A DNA stretch of 64,000 nucleotides from Clostridiales bacterium (GTDB lineage Bacteria > Bacillota > DSM-16504 > Desulfitibacterales > JAICDB01): contig JAICDB010000006.1 in the NCBI GenBank assembly GCA_020063565.1, positions 124,001-188,000 on the forward strand, written 5' to 3'. The translations under genes were made by a program, and so were the position numbers. Below, in pieces: positions 1-8,399 of this stretch. Numbering within the stretch: the first letter of the stretch is position 1; every line of letters starts with the position of its first letter. A model generated the notes under the pieces. That model did not search any database. It saw only the letters and a program-made list of their open reading frames with translations, and was not told the origin of the DNA.

Positions 1-1308
1 ATTAAAATACTGTGCCCTTCTTACCTGGTCGGAGGCATCGGTTAAATCCCGGATGTCAAAAACCGTAAATTCACCGGCCGGCGGTATTGTTGTCTGCCCG
101 TTCCAGAGCGCACAGTCCGCACCTTCAACCGCTTCCTTGAGCAATACAGCCAGCTTTTCTTCTACCCTATCCCTGACTAATTCGTAAACCCTTCCCACAG
201 TTGGCCATTTGTCTACATTTTCGAGTTTTGTACTCCAGTCAATTCCGTTTTCCCTGTATGCTTCAAGTACTGCATCATTCAAAACTGCCCTCTCAACATC
301 TGTAAGGGAGGGAAGATAGAGTTGGAAGAATGTCTTCACCTTTTGAAAGTGAACAGCCAGAGGACCGCGGACAGCCATCTCATCATCCGTTTCTTCTTCC
401 GGTTCCGTATCAGGTACCGGCCTGACCTCCAGCGGATTGATTTTACCGCTGCCGCCCGCAGCATTTATCCAGCTTCCTCCCAGCATCTTACACAAACCCA
501 TATATTCTCTCTCGGGGTCAATTATCAGTACCCTTGCACCCAGGGCAAACTCTCTAAGAAGCAGAGTTTTTACCGCAAATGACTTACCTGCACCTGAAGT
601 AGCCAGAATATTCATGTTGGGATTTGTTATCCCGGCTCCTTCCGGCGGATTCCACCTGTCCACGAGGATCAGCCCGCCCTCGGTATCCCGGCCTATAACG
701 GTACCCTTTCCGTGGTTGAGGCCCGAGGACACCCAGGGATACGCAGCTGCAACTGTTTCTGCAGGTACCTCCTTTCCCCCTGCTTCAACTATTCTCTTAT
801 CAACTAATCCGAAAGGACCTGCACTTTTCAATCCCTGCTCTTGAAGATATACAGAAGTCCGTGCCCTGATACCGCTTCCCGCACAGGCTGTCTCTACCTG
901 TCTAGTCTTTTTGTTAAGTTCATCTTCCGTATGTGCCGTAATCATCACCGTAACTGTCATTGTGTAGACGTTCTGCGATTCCTGGTCAATCTTTCTCATC
1001 AGTTCCCTGGCATCTTCTATTGACTGCTTCCACCTGCTTTCTGATAATGCCTGCCCTCCGGCAGCTAAACGTGAAGAAAACTCCTGTATGCTTTTGTTCA
1101 GTGCCTGAAGCATGTCGCCCGGGTCTGCAGGGGTCAAGTGCATGGATACAATTACCCCGGGCATATTGGCTATTTTAGAAAGCCAGGCGTCCTTCACTTT
1201 CGGCGGGTAGTTAACGAATACAAGCACCCTCGCCAGCATATCTCCGAATACAATATACCGAGGTTTAAAACCGAGAGCAGGCGGAGATATCAGGTCTATA
1301 ACTGCCAT
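1..1308 (-). CDS. virB4: VirB4/TraE-family conjugation ATPase (3' end outside window)
   Basis: Energises assembly of the type IV secretion channel at the membrane during conjugation. Reading from an ATG at 1308, the protein is open to the window edge (436 codons seen). A Walker A motif TSGAGKS lies at about residues 237-243, with the C-terminal RecA-like ATPase domain continuing off the window. It follows the 211-residue gene at 1309-1944 with almost no gap. The family's N-terminal domain appears to be encoded by that separate gene, as in the TrsD/TrsE arrangement of Gram-positive plasmids. Walker B is not visible here because the gene is cut. Family assignment is secure; completeness cannot be judged. 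Confidence 0.9.
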   Translation of the reverse strand, partial: MAVIDLISPPALGFKPRYIVFGDMLARVLVFVNYPPKVKDAWLSKIANMPGVIVSMHLTPADPGDMLQALNKSIQEFSSRLAAGGQALSESRWKQSIEDARELMRKIDQESQNVYTMTVTVMITAHTEDELNKKTRQVETACAGSGIRARTSVYLQEQGLKSAGPFGLVDKRIVEAGGKEVPAETVAAAYPWVSSGLNHGKGTVIGRDTEGGLILVDRWNPPEGAGITNPNMNILATSGAGKSFAVKTLLLREFALGARVLIIDPEREYMGLCKMLGGSWINAAGGSGKINPLEVRPVPDTEPEEETDDEMAVRGPLAVHFQKVKTFFQLYLPSLTDVERAVLNDAVLEAYRENGIDWSTKLENVDKWPTVGRVYELVRDRVEEKLAVLLKEAVEGADCALWNGQTTIPPAGEFTVFDIRDLTDASDQVRRAQYFN

Positions 1309-1944
1309 TTATATCTCCTCCCTTGTAACAGATATTGTCTCTGTATCCTGCACTCTTTCAAAAGCAGCCTGAGCAGAATGAAAGAATGAAAAGAGCATGT
1401 CAAGTGTCTCCCGGTAATTGCAGATATGCGCCTGCAATTCTGCCCTCCCAAGTTCTCCAACAAATTCGGAAGCTTTCTTTAAGAGTTCATCTTCCCTCTT
1501 TTTCTCTCCCACAACAAGAATAAAAAACCTTTTTTCCATGGCCTCTGCCCCGGCAGCTATCCTTTTCACATAGCCGGTATATCCTCTTAAAACACGCTTT
1601 CTCATTTTGTCAGCCTCTTTTTGCTTTTCTTCAAGCTCTTTTATATACTGATCCAGGTCTATCGGCCTTGGGACTGCAATTATCTGCACCTGCCCGGGAA
1701 GGGCCTGAATGGCTTCAAACAACGAAGCTATTCTTCTCTGCTTTTCTCTATCAGAAAGAAGCCTGAATGCCGCAGGCTCCACTTTTACTACAGCTGCGGG
1801 TCTGCCGTCTTTTTGGTATATCACACCCTCAGCAATATCCTGTACCGGCAGCCAGTCCTGAACGGATTCGTTTTTTTGACTCTCCTTTAACTGTTTTTCC
1901 TTTTTCCTTCTCGGTTTAGGAAGTTCTAGTTTAGGAAGCTTCAT
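1309..1944 (-). CDS. TrsD/TraC-like conjugation protein, split N-terminal partner of VirB4
   Basis: A 211-residue soluble protein. Its body around residues 30-110 (motifs DWLPVQDIAEGVIY and VIIAVPRP-like) resembles the TraC/TrsD N-terminal domain found ahead of VirB4 ATPases in Gram-positive conjugative elements. There is no P-loop, so it is not an ATPase. The first ~25 residues are highly basic and a coiled-coil-like Glu/Lys stretch follows. Its ATG overlaps the stop of the PrgI gene by one base (TAATG), and its stop abuts the VirB4 start, so the three are translationally linked. Role inferred: VirB4 docking or regulation. Confidence 0.75.
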   Translation of the reverse strand: MKLPKLELPKPRRKKEKQLKESQKNESVQDWLPVQDIAEGVIYQKDGRPAAVVKVEPAAFRLLSDREKQRRIASLFEAIQALPGQVQIIAVPRPIDLDQYIKELEEKQKEADKMRKRVLRGYTGYVKRIAAGAEAMEKRFFILVVGEKKREDELLKKASEFVGELGRAELQAHICNYRETLDMLFSFFHSAQAAFERVQDTETISVTREEI

Positions 1945-2261
1945 TACACCAGCCCCTTTCTTTTGTAGTAATATATCTTTCTGCTTTTCTCAAATTTTCT
2001 CCAATCCCTGAGCTGCTGCCAGGCTGAAGTACCTGATACGGTTTTTTTGGTAAGCATGAATGCTATCCCCGGCGGCAGCGCAAAAAAGAAAAACCTTAAG
2101 AATAGCTGCAGCTTAACGGAAAGCGGCAGTATCGACATAATCAGCTGCAGCAGATAACCCAGCACAGCTCCTGCAGCTAAGGCTCCGAGTTCTGGCAGCC
2201 CCATTCCTGGAAAAAACTCCATTCTTGACTTTACTGAACGAGGAACCAGATATTCTTTCAA
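1944..2261 (-). CDS. PrgI-family inner-membrane T4SS component (VirB3-like)
   Basis: A 105-residue protein with a soluble N-terminal stretch, two closely spaced hydrophobic segments (about residues 25-45 and 52-72) and a basic tail rich in Lys, Arg and Tyr. This is the layout of the PrgI family, which holds the VirB3 position beside VirB4 in Gram-positive type IV systems. It lies between the TrbL-like gene and the TrsD-like gene, the expected order, with a one-base overlap downstream. Assignment rests on topology, length and neighbours. Confidence 0.8.
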   Translation of the reverse strand: MKEYLVPRSVKSRMEFFPGMGLPELGALAAGAVLGYLLQLIMSILPLSVKLQLFLRFFFFALPPGIAFMLTKKTVSGTSAWQQLRDWRKFEKSRKIYYYKRKGLV

Positions 2262-2279
2262 TCCTATCAGCCTCCTTGA

Positions 2280-3179
2280 TTATTTTATAAACCTGGATGC
2301 AGCTCTCCACATTGCAACATTACCTGCCTGTCCTGCTGCTCCTCTTATGCCCGAAGAGTAAGCGTAATTCTTAAGAATTCGCGGCGTTTTAAATGCAACC
2401 CATAGTGCACCCAGGCAAAAAAATGGGCGCATAACCATCTGTGATAAAAAACCGGTGGGAAGCGCACCTACAAGGAAAGCAATGCTCATATAAAGAAGCA
2501 GCATCTGTATGGCGTGGGATACGGTAATTACTCCTACTTCCCGCATCCACGTTATGGCCGTTCCTCCTCCGGACATCCAGCCTACTGCCATAAAAGGAGC
2601 CAGTATGGCCGAAAGCGTTATCTCTATGGTACGTATCACCGCCTGCATGAACACCAAAAATATTATTATCGCTATTACAAGAAAGACTACCGGCCAAAAA
2701 ATAACACCAGTAACAAAGCCGGTAGTACCGTACAGCGAACCCGAGGCAACGGAAGAAGCAAGCTCACTCATATTTAGCTGCTCTATATTTACCCCGACTC
2801 CTGTATTTGCAACCCAACCTGCCAGAAGGTTGCTTAAAATAATGCACTGCTTAACAACAAATGGTCCTCCGGCAATAGCTATTACACTTGCCACGGTCCT
2901 TTTTAAAAGCCCTCCCGGATCCGTTACTGCCCCTTCGCTTCTGAGGCTGGCCATCTGCAGTGCTTCCCAGGCCAGCCGGCAGGCCAGTACGGCTCCTGCA
3001 ATCGCCTGAGCACCGGTTATAAAATATTCCACAAACGGAACGGAAAGCATATCATGAAGACGTCCCGTCTCGTAAAAAACTCTTAGAAAATAGTCGCATA
3101 CTGCATAAATAGGTTCGATGAACCCTATCAGAATATCAATTAAAGACTGAACAATTATTTCTTTGATTGTTTCCAGCAA
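2280..3179 (-). CDS. TrbL/VirB6-like polytopic conjugation membrane protein
   Basis: A 299-residue integral membrane protein with about six hydrophobic segments, the size and topology of TrbL/VirB6-type channel subunits of Gram-positive conjugative elements. It starts at a TTG preceded by a GGGGG-type ribosome site about 8 bases upstream. It follows the VirD4 gene and precedes PrgI, an order shared with many Clostridia conjugative elements. A Gly/Ser/Ala-rich stretch around residues 125-160 may be an extracytoplasmic loop. Sequence conservation in this family is weak, so the call relies on topology plus context. Confidence 0.75.
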   Translation of the reverse strand: MLETIKEIIVQSLIDILIGFIEPIYAVCDYFLRVFYETGRLHDMLSVPFVEYFITGAQAIAGAVLACRLAWEALQMASLRSEGAVTDPGGLLKRTVASVIAIAGGPFVVKQCIILSNLLAGWVANTGVGVNIEQLNMSELASSVASGSLYGTTGFVTGVIFWPVVFLVIAIIIFLVFMQAVIRTIEITLSAILAPFMAVGWMSGGGTAITWMREVGVITVSHAIQMLLLYMSIAFLVGALPTGFLSQMVMRPFFCLGALWVAFKTPRILKNYAYSSGIRGAAGQAGNVAMWRAASRFIK

Positions 3180-3193
3180 AAAAATACCCCCTT

Positions 3194-5128
3194 CTAAAAA
3201 AAGCTTTTGGCAGGTTCTTCACTGTCGCCGCTGCCTCCGGAAGTTTCTGACACTTCATTTTGAACGTACACCATCGGTACCCACGTCTTTACCTGCATTT
3301 CTTCCTGCGGTATTTCCCTTTCTTCCACAGGTCCGGGTAGAAACGCCTCTTTTATCCCGGGGAGTTCGGACATGTCCCGTATCGGCAGCTTCGCCGGAAA
3401 CTGTCCCGCCTGCAAAAGAAGCGTATATCCTGTCTTCCAGCGCAGCACCTCATCGGGGGTTAATAGTTCCCTGCTCGTCTCCCCGACCGTCTCGCTCGCA
3501 TATTTTTTCTTCTGTACAGACTTCGTGTGCACGGTGTACCGCCCGGTCTTCTGTGATATTTCTCTTGCAGTATCAACATCTGCCGTTCTCAGGTAAAGCC
3601 ATGTATCACAGTTACCCATAATTATTTCAGCAGTTTTCCTGTCATAGACATGCTCAAGCTGCGCTTTAGCCTGCACAGCAAGTACAAAACGTATATTCCT
3701 GCTCCTGGCTACTGTAAACTTTTCCGCTATATTTGGTATTTTTCCTATGTTTCCAAACTCATCAAGTAAAAACCAAACCGGTACCGGTAGCTTTCCGCCA
3801 TTTTTTCTAGCTGTATTTGAAAGCGCAGCATAGACTTGATTTACAAAAAGTGAAGCTATATGCCTCCTGGCACCTGCTTCGTCCGGCATGAGCAGGAATA
3901 TTGCCGTCTTTTTTCTGCCTGCTTCTGTCGGGTCAAAATCACTCTTTGAAGTTAGCCAGGCAATTGAAGGGTCTGCAAACAACCGCAGGTGTGCTGCAGT
4001 TCCCGTGTAAATACTTGACCTCGTCCTGCTCTCGCTCAAAGCGGCGGTTCCGTATGCCATTCGTGCCGGATGGCTGTGAGGCATGTTTTCCAGCCACCCG
4101 TCCAGGCTTTCACCTCCGCGCATACCCATCTGCGTAAGCATGCGGTACGCCGACGTCATATTTTTTGCACCTTCCGGAGCCTCTATAACAGTCGCAAGAC
4201 ACAGGGCAGCTATCAAGCTTTCTTCCGCCTGGGGCCAGATGGGATCCTGCCCTGCTCCGTATGCCCAGGCAAGGATATTTCCTATTTCCCAGGCTTCTCT
4301 TGAAGCTTCTTCTATGTTTTCTGCCATATAATTACTTGCTATCCGGCTCAGCGGATTCCATCTGCTGCCCCGGGTCGGCTCCAGAAGGTCAAGCAGTACA
4401 ACGTTATATCCTTTTTCTTTCAGCCAGCCGGAAGTATGCTCATATATCTCGCCTTTCGGGTCGGAAATAATCATACTTTCTCCGACATTTCCTATGGTCC
4501 AGACAGAAGGCATGATAACCCGGCGGCTTTTCCCGCTTCCGGTGGCACCGATTATCAGTGTGTGCGGATTAAGCTTACCGGGATCCGTAAGCCATGCAGT
4601 ATTACCCTGTGAGCCAACAACAATTCCTGCTTTTTGAGGTTTTCTGAAGCTCGTTTTGTATAATGTGTTTTTTAGTTCTCCCGTTTTTCTCCACCTGCTT
4701 GAGCCGTAGGTATTTCTTTTTGATGCGTAAACATCCCTTTTATTTGGCCAGCCCGTTCTCCAAAACAGCACTAAAAGCACCGCACACAAAAGCGCAAACG
4801 GCAGCTGTGCCAGCCAGAACCCCGGCGGCCTCTCTGTGAAAAGCTCAATCGTCTTATGCCACCAGATTACCTTCCCGTCCGGTGTAGGAGTATTGAGGTA
4901 TTTAAATAACTCACTCCATGTCATCTCCGGCGTAAGCGGAGGCCAGATTGTCTTTGGAAGCATATATACCGGTACAATTCCCAGGAAATCAAGAAATGCC
5001 AGTACCGGCATAAATAGCAGTATAATTATCCTCGGTATCGTGAGTATTTTTCTTTCCATACACCACCGGATTATTTTCCCGGCAAAAATAAAAGGAAAAA
5101 AGTTTAGTTTTATCATATACTTAAGCAC
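3194..5128 (-). CDS. virD4: VirD4/TraG-type coupling protein
   Basis: The type IV coupling protein that recruits the relaxase-DNA complex to the channel. It has N-terminal membrane segments, then an ATPase domain with Walker A GATGSGKS and Walker B FLLDEFGN, both intact and typical of the VirD4/TraG/TrsK family; a proline- and glutamate-rich tail follows. The longest frame opens at 5191 but has no ribosome site there. A GTG at 5128 preceded by AAGGA is the better start and gives about 644 residues. It sits between two unknown small genes and trbL. Family call is secure; the exact start is not. Confidence 0.93.
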   Translation of the reverse strand: MLKYMIKLNFFPFIFAGKIIRWCMERKILTIPRIIILLFMPVLAFLDFLGIVPVYMLPKTIWPPLTPEMTWSELFKYLNTPTPDGKVIWWHKTIELFTERPPGFWLAQLPFALLCAVLLVLFWRTGWPNKRDVYASKRNTYGSSRWRKTGELKNTLYKTSFRKPQKAGIVVGSQGNTAWLTDPGKLNPHTLIIGATGSGKSRRVIMPSVWTIGNVGESMIISDPKGEIYEHTSGWLKEKGYNVVLLDLLEPTRGSRWNPLSRIASNYMAENIEEASREAWEIGNILAWAYGAGQDPIWPQAEESLIAALCLATVIEAPEGAKNMTSAYRMLTQMGMRGGESLDGWLENMPHSHPARMAYGTAALSESRTRSSIYTGTAAHLRLFADPSIAWLTSKSDFDPTEAGRKKTAIFLLMPDEAGARRHIASLFVNQVYAALSNTARKNGGKLPVPVWFLLDEFGNIGKIPNIAEKFTVARSRNIRFVLAVQAKAQLEHVYDRKTAEIIMGNCDTWLYLRTADVDTAREISQKTGRYTVHTKSVQKKKYASETVGETSRELLTPDEVLRWKTGYTLLLQAGQFPAKLPIRDMSELPGIKEAFLPGPVEEREIPQEEMQVKTWVPMVYVQNEVSETSGGSGDSEEPAKSFF

Positions 5129-5217
5129 GCAATCACCATCCTTAATGGATATTTGCACTCGACAACCGGGTTTCAAATATAATCGCAGCATTCAATTCGC
5201 ATCATACTCATAACCTT

Positions 5218-5676
5218 TTAAAAAGAATTGAAAAGACTCTCCTGTTCGTAGATTTCACGTTTTATCGGTTCATGCGTAGCCATGCGAACCTCCTCAAGGA
5301 TAATGTCCCGGCCGCCACCTAACGGACCTCTGACCAACCATAATGTTCTTACTTTATGAGGCGGATTGTCTTCTTGATTAGGTGTCAGGTGGTAAAACAC
5401 ATAGTAAATACCATATTTTTTGAATTGAGGTTGCTCCGGAACAGTGAATAATAATGCTTTGCAGGCACTTTCTGTAAGTACATAACCGCAATATTGAAGG
5501 CTATAACCTTCGTCCATTTCAAATGAACGATGCTTTCGACCATCACCCATGTACGTTATGCGGTCACCCGGTTTAAGGATAACTGGACCAAACTGTAATG
5601 GAGTTTTAATTACCATTTCTCCTTGAAGCTGGCAATACTCAGCATCATGTTGCCAAAAACGTCTCATGCGTTTCAA
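5218..5676 (-). CDS. Hypothetical protein, 152 aa, in conjugation operon
   Basis: Not recognised. A soluble, mixed-charge protein without signal peptide or membrane segment. It overlaps the end of the preceding gene (5645-5944) by about 30 bases, so the two are probably co-translated, and it lies just before virD4. Scattered aromatic residues and a Gly-rich stretch (VRGPLGGGRD) near residue 120 are the most distinctive features. An accessory role in DNA transfer is inferred only from position. Confidence 0.6.
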   Translation of the reverse strand: MKRMRRFWQHDAEYCQLQGEMVIKTPLQFGPVILKPGDRITYMGDGRKHRSFEMDEGYSLQYCGYVLTESACKALLFTVPEQPQFKKYGIYYVFYHLTPNQEDNPPHKVRTLWLVRGPLGGGRDIILEEVRMATHEPIKREIYEQESLFNSF

Positions 5677-5944
5677 ACCTCCTCACATCTCCTGCGGGTC
5701 TGCTCCCTTCTTCCGGTCTGATAATCATGTTTGCCGGCCTGATCTGTTCATGCAATGACATATCTTCTGATGTTGAAATAAAACAAACTAATTGTGAAAG
5801 TTTATAAAACTTAATATCAATACCATCAAAAGCCAAACTGTCAGGTTTAACCCGCATCATAAAACCTAAAGTCTGCACCAATATATTAGGCATTCCGATT
5901 TCATCAATCTCGGCCAAAAGCTTATCAATCCTGGCAGTTTTCAT
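5645..5944 (-). CDS. Hypothetical protein, 99 aa
   Basis: Not recognised. The open frame extends to 6052, but the ATG at 5944 has a good ribosome site (AAAGGA, about 8 bases upstream) and avoids overlap with the 30-residue zinc-ribbon gene at 6015-6107. The protein is small and soluble with a mixed alpha/beta composition. It overlaps the next gene by about 30 bases. It follows the zinc-ribbon micro-gene in the same operon. Confidence 0.55.
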   Translation of the reverse strand: MKTARIDKLLAEIDEIGMPNILVQTLGFMMRVKPDSLAFDGIDIKFYKLSQLVCFISTSEDMSLHEQIRPANMIIRPEEGSRPAGDVRRFETHETFLAT

Positions 5945-6014
5945 TGAATGCCACATCCTTTCAAAAAAATATTGAACTCCACATAAAACAAATTTAAAAT
6001 CATACCCCTGTGAA

Positions 6015-6107
6015 CTAATTATCATTTTTGTGTCCGCACACCGGGCAGACATCCTCAGGCCAGCTGCAATCCTTAAATCCGCAGTTACTACAGTAAAAGC
6101 AGCTCAC
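6015..6107 (-). CDS. 30-residue zinc-ribbon micro-protein (copy 1)
   Basis: A 30-codon frame with a GTG start and a strong ribosome site (GGAGG, about 10 bases upstream). The product has CxxC pairs: CFYCSNCG near the N-terminus and CPVCG near the C-terminus, with a further Cys between them, a compact rubredoxin- or zinc-ribbon-like fold. A near-identical copy lies at 23207-23299, differing at only a few residues (for example S7T, S15N, K27E, D29N). Most differences are conservative, which supports it being a real protein. It is the first gene after the conserved leader repeat. Function unknown; zinc or iron binding is inferred from the cysteines. Confidence 0.6.
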   Translation of the reverse strand: MSCFYCSNCGFKDCSWPEDVCPVCGHKNDN

Positions 6108-6420
6108 TTTCTACCACCCTCCTTCGTTTAAATCAGGCAAATTTTAAAAAAATTTTTGTTTTCGGCCCACCCACGAATTTTGGTTGGAGGCGGAGAAAAT
6201 CAAGGGATGGCGGGAAGGATACCGGACCGGAGCTCAGCGGAGGGAGGATATGTTCACGCCAGCGCAAGCCTTTAGCCCCTTGATTTTCGGAGCCGGAAGC
6301 CTATACTTTTGATCGCCGAAAATTGTTTTTTATGGCCTGGGAATGGCGTTGGAACTGCAGGGAACCGGAAGCTCCTGACCGATTGGAGGGAGGTAGCCAT
6401 GAGCAGGGCTTCCTTAACCA
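6108..6420. repeat. Long conserved repeat, copy A (possible structured RNA)
   Basis: About 300 bp closely similar to 23300-23617. Long complementary segments exist within it: GAGAAAATCAAGGG near 6193 pairs with CCCCTTGATTTTC near 6277, and GGTAGCC (6392-6398) faces GGCTTCC (6407-6413). It ends at the micro-protein gene, so on the minus strand it would be a long 5' leader. Some stems fit better when read on the plus strand. Nothing in it resembles a riboswitch I can name. Confidence 0.65.
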
Positions 6421-6537
6421 AAACTTTTGACTCCAAAGAAATACCAGGCACTATACCTGCTTACCCAAAAGAAGTACATTCATAAGCAGGTATTGTGCGG
6501 CAAAGAATAAAGACCACAAAAGAACACAAAAAAAGAA

Positions 6538-6589
6538 GAAGTATGATGCCTGACTCCTAAAAAGGAATACATACCAGGCATGATACTTC
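6538..6589 (-). terminator. Hairpin terminator after relaxase gene
   Basis: Arms at 6538-6552 and 6575-6589 are complementary at 14 of 15 positions. On the minus strand the hairpin is followed by a T-rich run, as in a Rho-independent terminator, just after the relaxase stop at 6617. The same hairpin recurs at 23684-23740 and 24954-25006. A second imperfect hairpin (arms 6448-6463 and 6483-6498) lies immediately beyond it. Confidence 0.7.
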
Positions 6590-6616
6590 TTTCTTTGTGG
6601 TATGTCTATGCAGCAA

Positions 6617-7807
6617 TTAGAGTCGTTCTTCCTCTATGCCCATATCCCGCTTTCTGCGGATTTCTTCCTGACGTCTTGCCTTTTCTTCCGCTCTCATGCT
6701 TGCAAGCTCTGCCTGCGCTTCGGCTCGCAGACGTTCTTTTTCAATTACTCGAAAGGCGGCCCTGTACGTACTGCGCGGTATTTTTTCCTTATCTGCACCG
6801 GCTATGAATTTTGTGTTTTGTTGTTGTATCCCTGCAGCTTCACGTAAAAGGATGTTTGCAACTCTATCCCTCACGTCATCGTATGCCTTCTGCCATGCTT
6901 CGTCGCCTCTCTCTTTTGAATACGTATATATCCTGGCCATCTTTCTGACATTGTCCTCCATCTCTTTTAAAGGCTTTTCCATCTGCTTTTTCTGAAGCAC
7001 AAAATCCGCAATCCTTCTTACTTCTTCTTTCACTTCCTGCGGCATATATTTTAATGCAACCCTGCCCCTGCCCGGCATTTTCTCTGCCAGATAAGTCAGC
7101 TTTTTATGGAGCTCATCCAGGTCATCTTTATAAAACCTGGGCGGAAAACTTTCACCTATTGGATCTTCTGCCTGCATCTCAAGCTCCATCCTTTTCTCCA
7201 GTTTACCTATATCTTGTACCGCTTCTTTTACAGTGTCCAGCATTGCGTTTCTTGCAGCCGTTTTCTGTATCGCCAGTTCCCTCCTGTATTCCCCGAGAAC
7301 CTCCTGCGCAATTCCCCTGCGGAATTCCTTCATCTCCTTTGCACTGAGATTTCCCCTGCGTCTTACTCCTTCGGGCCACACAAGGACGTGCGCATGCGGG
7401 TGGCCGGGTTCCCTGTGAAAGGCCGCCAGCCACTTCAGTTTATCTTCTTCAATACCAACGGCGCGGGAAAATCGGGACATACACCTGCGCGTAAGGTCCT
7501 CCCAATCCTTTCTTTCCGTATATCCCATCAGTTTTGCGTCATCTTCCCTCAGGCTAATTATCAGCCGCCAGGAAACTCTGTTATCTTTTTCCCTGGCAAG
7601 TTTTATTCCTTCCTTTAAAGAAGGCAACCTGTCCGGTTCAGGACCGAACAGGCCGGTAGAACGCGGGCGGTCGCCCATGTAACCAATATGCTGAATATCC
7701 TTTTCTGCACGTGAAGCAATATATCTCACATGACCTCCGTCTTTTGCGTTGTAATTTATATTAAATTTGACTTTTGTAAAGATAGTTGATTTATGGTTTA
7801 GCTTCAT
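6617..7807 (-). CDS. mobL: MobL-type conjugative relaxase
   Basis: Nicks one strand at oriT and pilots it into the recipient. The 396-residue protein has the histidine cluster GHPHAHV near residue 130, the metal-binding signature of the relaxase fold, preceded by an N-terminal GGHVRYIASR-type motif with a conserved Tyr. The C-terminal half is a long charged coiled-coil region. Length and motifs fit the MobL relaxases of Bacillota elements. The RHH gene at 7865-8257 precedes it and a candidate oriT lies upstream of that. A terminator follows. Confidence 0.88.
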   Translation of the reverse strand: MKLNHKSTIFTKVKFNINYNAKDGGHVRYIASRAEKDIQHIGYMGDRPRSTGLFGPEPDRLPSLKEGIKLAREKDNRVSWRLIISLREDDAKLMGYTERKDWEDLTRRCMSRFSRAVGIEEDKLKWLAAFHREPGHPHAHVLVWPEGVRRRGNLSAKEMKEFRRGIAQEVLGEYRRELAIQKTAARNAMLDTVKEAVQDIGKLEKRMELEMQAEDPIGESFPPRFYKDDLDELHKKLTYLAEKMPGRGRVALKYMPQEVKEEVRRIADFVLQKKQMEKPLKEMEDNVRKMARIYTYSKERGDEAWQKAYDDVRDRVANILLREAAGIQQQNTKFIAGADKEKIPRSTYRAAFRVIEKERLRAEAQAELASMRAEEKARRQEEIRRKRDMGIEEERL

Positions 7808-7864
7808 CCTTTACCCTCTCTCCTTACAAATGTAAAACTGATATCTACAAGCAGAACAAACCAC

Positions 7865-8257
7865 TTATTCCTCCTTCCTTTCTTCCATTGTCCCGCGCTT
7901 CAGGTTTTCTTTTGCCCGGGTAACAGCCTGCGCCCATATTTCGGGGGTAGTATCTGCACCATACTCTTTTTTCAAAATGCTTCTTACAAGCCAGGCACTA
8001 GTTCCTGCTGCTATTCCTGCGTGCACGCATAGACCTGCCAAACGTTCTACGTGTCTGTCTACGATTTTTCGCAGTGCGTTTTCTAGCGCGGGGAGGCTTT
8101 CGCGCGTACATTCCCGCTGGTAGTGTTTCTCAACAATTTCTCTCACCTTTTCTGATACCGATATCCCTTCTGCCTCCGCCTCAGCTTTTAGCCTGGACGA
8201 TATTTTTTTTCCAAATCTCACTCCAATCATTTCTCCCAATCTCTTTTCCATTTCCAT
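7865..8257 (-). CDS. Ribbon-helix-helix mobilisation accessory protein
   Basis: A 130-residue protein whose first ~45 residues (VRFGKKISSRLKAEAEAEG then SVSEKVREIVEKHY) match a ribbon-helix-helix DNA-binding fold. A helical C-terminal part with two weakly hydrophobic stretches follows. Such proteins bind oriT and assist the relaxase or repress their own operon. It lies directly upstream of the relaxase gene and directly downstream of an intergenic stretch full of GTTAAC palindromes, its probable binding sites. ATG with ribosome site AAAGGTGG. Confidence 0.75.
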   Translation of the reverse strand: MEMEKRLGEMIGVRFGKKISSRLKAEAEAEGISVSEKVREIVEKHYQRECTRESLPALENALRKIVDRHVERLAGLCVHAGIAAGTSAWLVRSILKKEYGADTTPEIWAQAVTRAKENLKRGTMEERKEE

Positions 8258-8399
8258 AAATCACCACCTTTAGAAGTTAACGGAACTAGTAGAATGTTTA
8301 CATTTTGTTAACAGAAAAAAGACCGTAGGCGCCGGCTTTGCCGGCGCTCTGTTAACACGGTGTTAACCGTCTTATCCTGCATTAAAGAGTATACATCTC
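8258..8399. other. Candidate oriT / operator region with palindromes
   Basis: Intergenic region upstream of the RHH-relaxase pair. It holds an 8-bp perfect GC-rich hairpin (GCGCCGGC-TTT-GCCGGCGC, 8329-8347), a 17-bp palindrome GTTAACACGGTGTTAAC (8351-8367) and two further GTTAAC boxes near 8276 and 8307. On the minus strand the GC hairpin is followed by a T-run (TCTTTTTT), so it probably also terminates the gene at 8400-8639. The combination is typical of an origin of transfer with binding sites for its accessory protein; the nick site is not identified. Confidence 0.5.

Noticed and set aside
2509-3009. 166-codon plus-strand frame opposite trbL
   Set aside because: Lies wholly inside a clear membrane-protein gene on the other strand, with no start signal; a mirror frame.
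6200-6402. Short minus-strand frame beginning MATSL in repeat A, partly shared with repeat B
   Set aside because: In copy B the frame stops after about 19 codons and changes do not keep the protein; the similarity is better explained by a conserved RNA or DNA element.
6108-6420. Known riboswitch (c-di-GMP, T-box, cobalamin)
   Set aside because: Core consensus motifs of these classes are absent.
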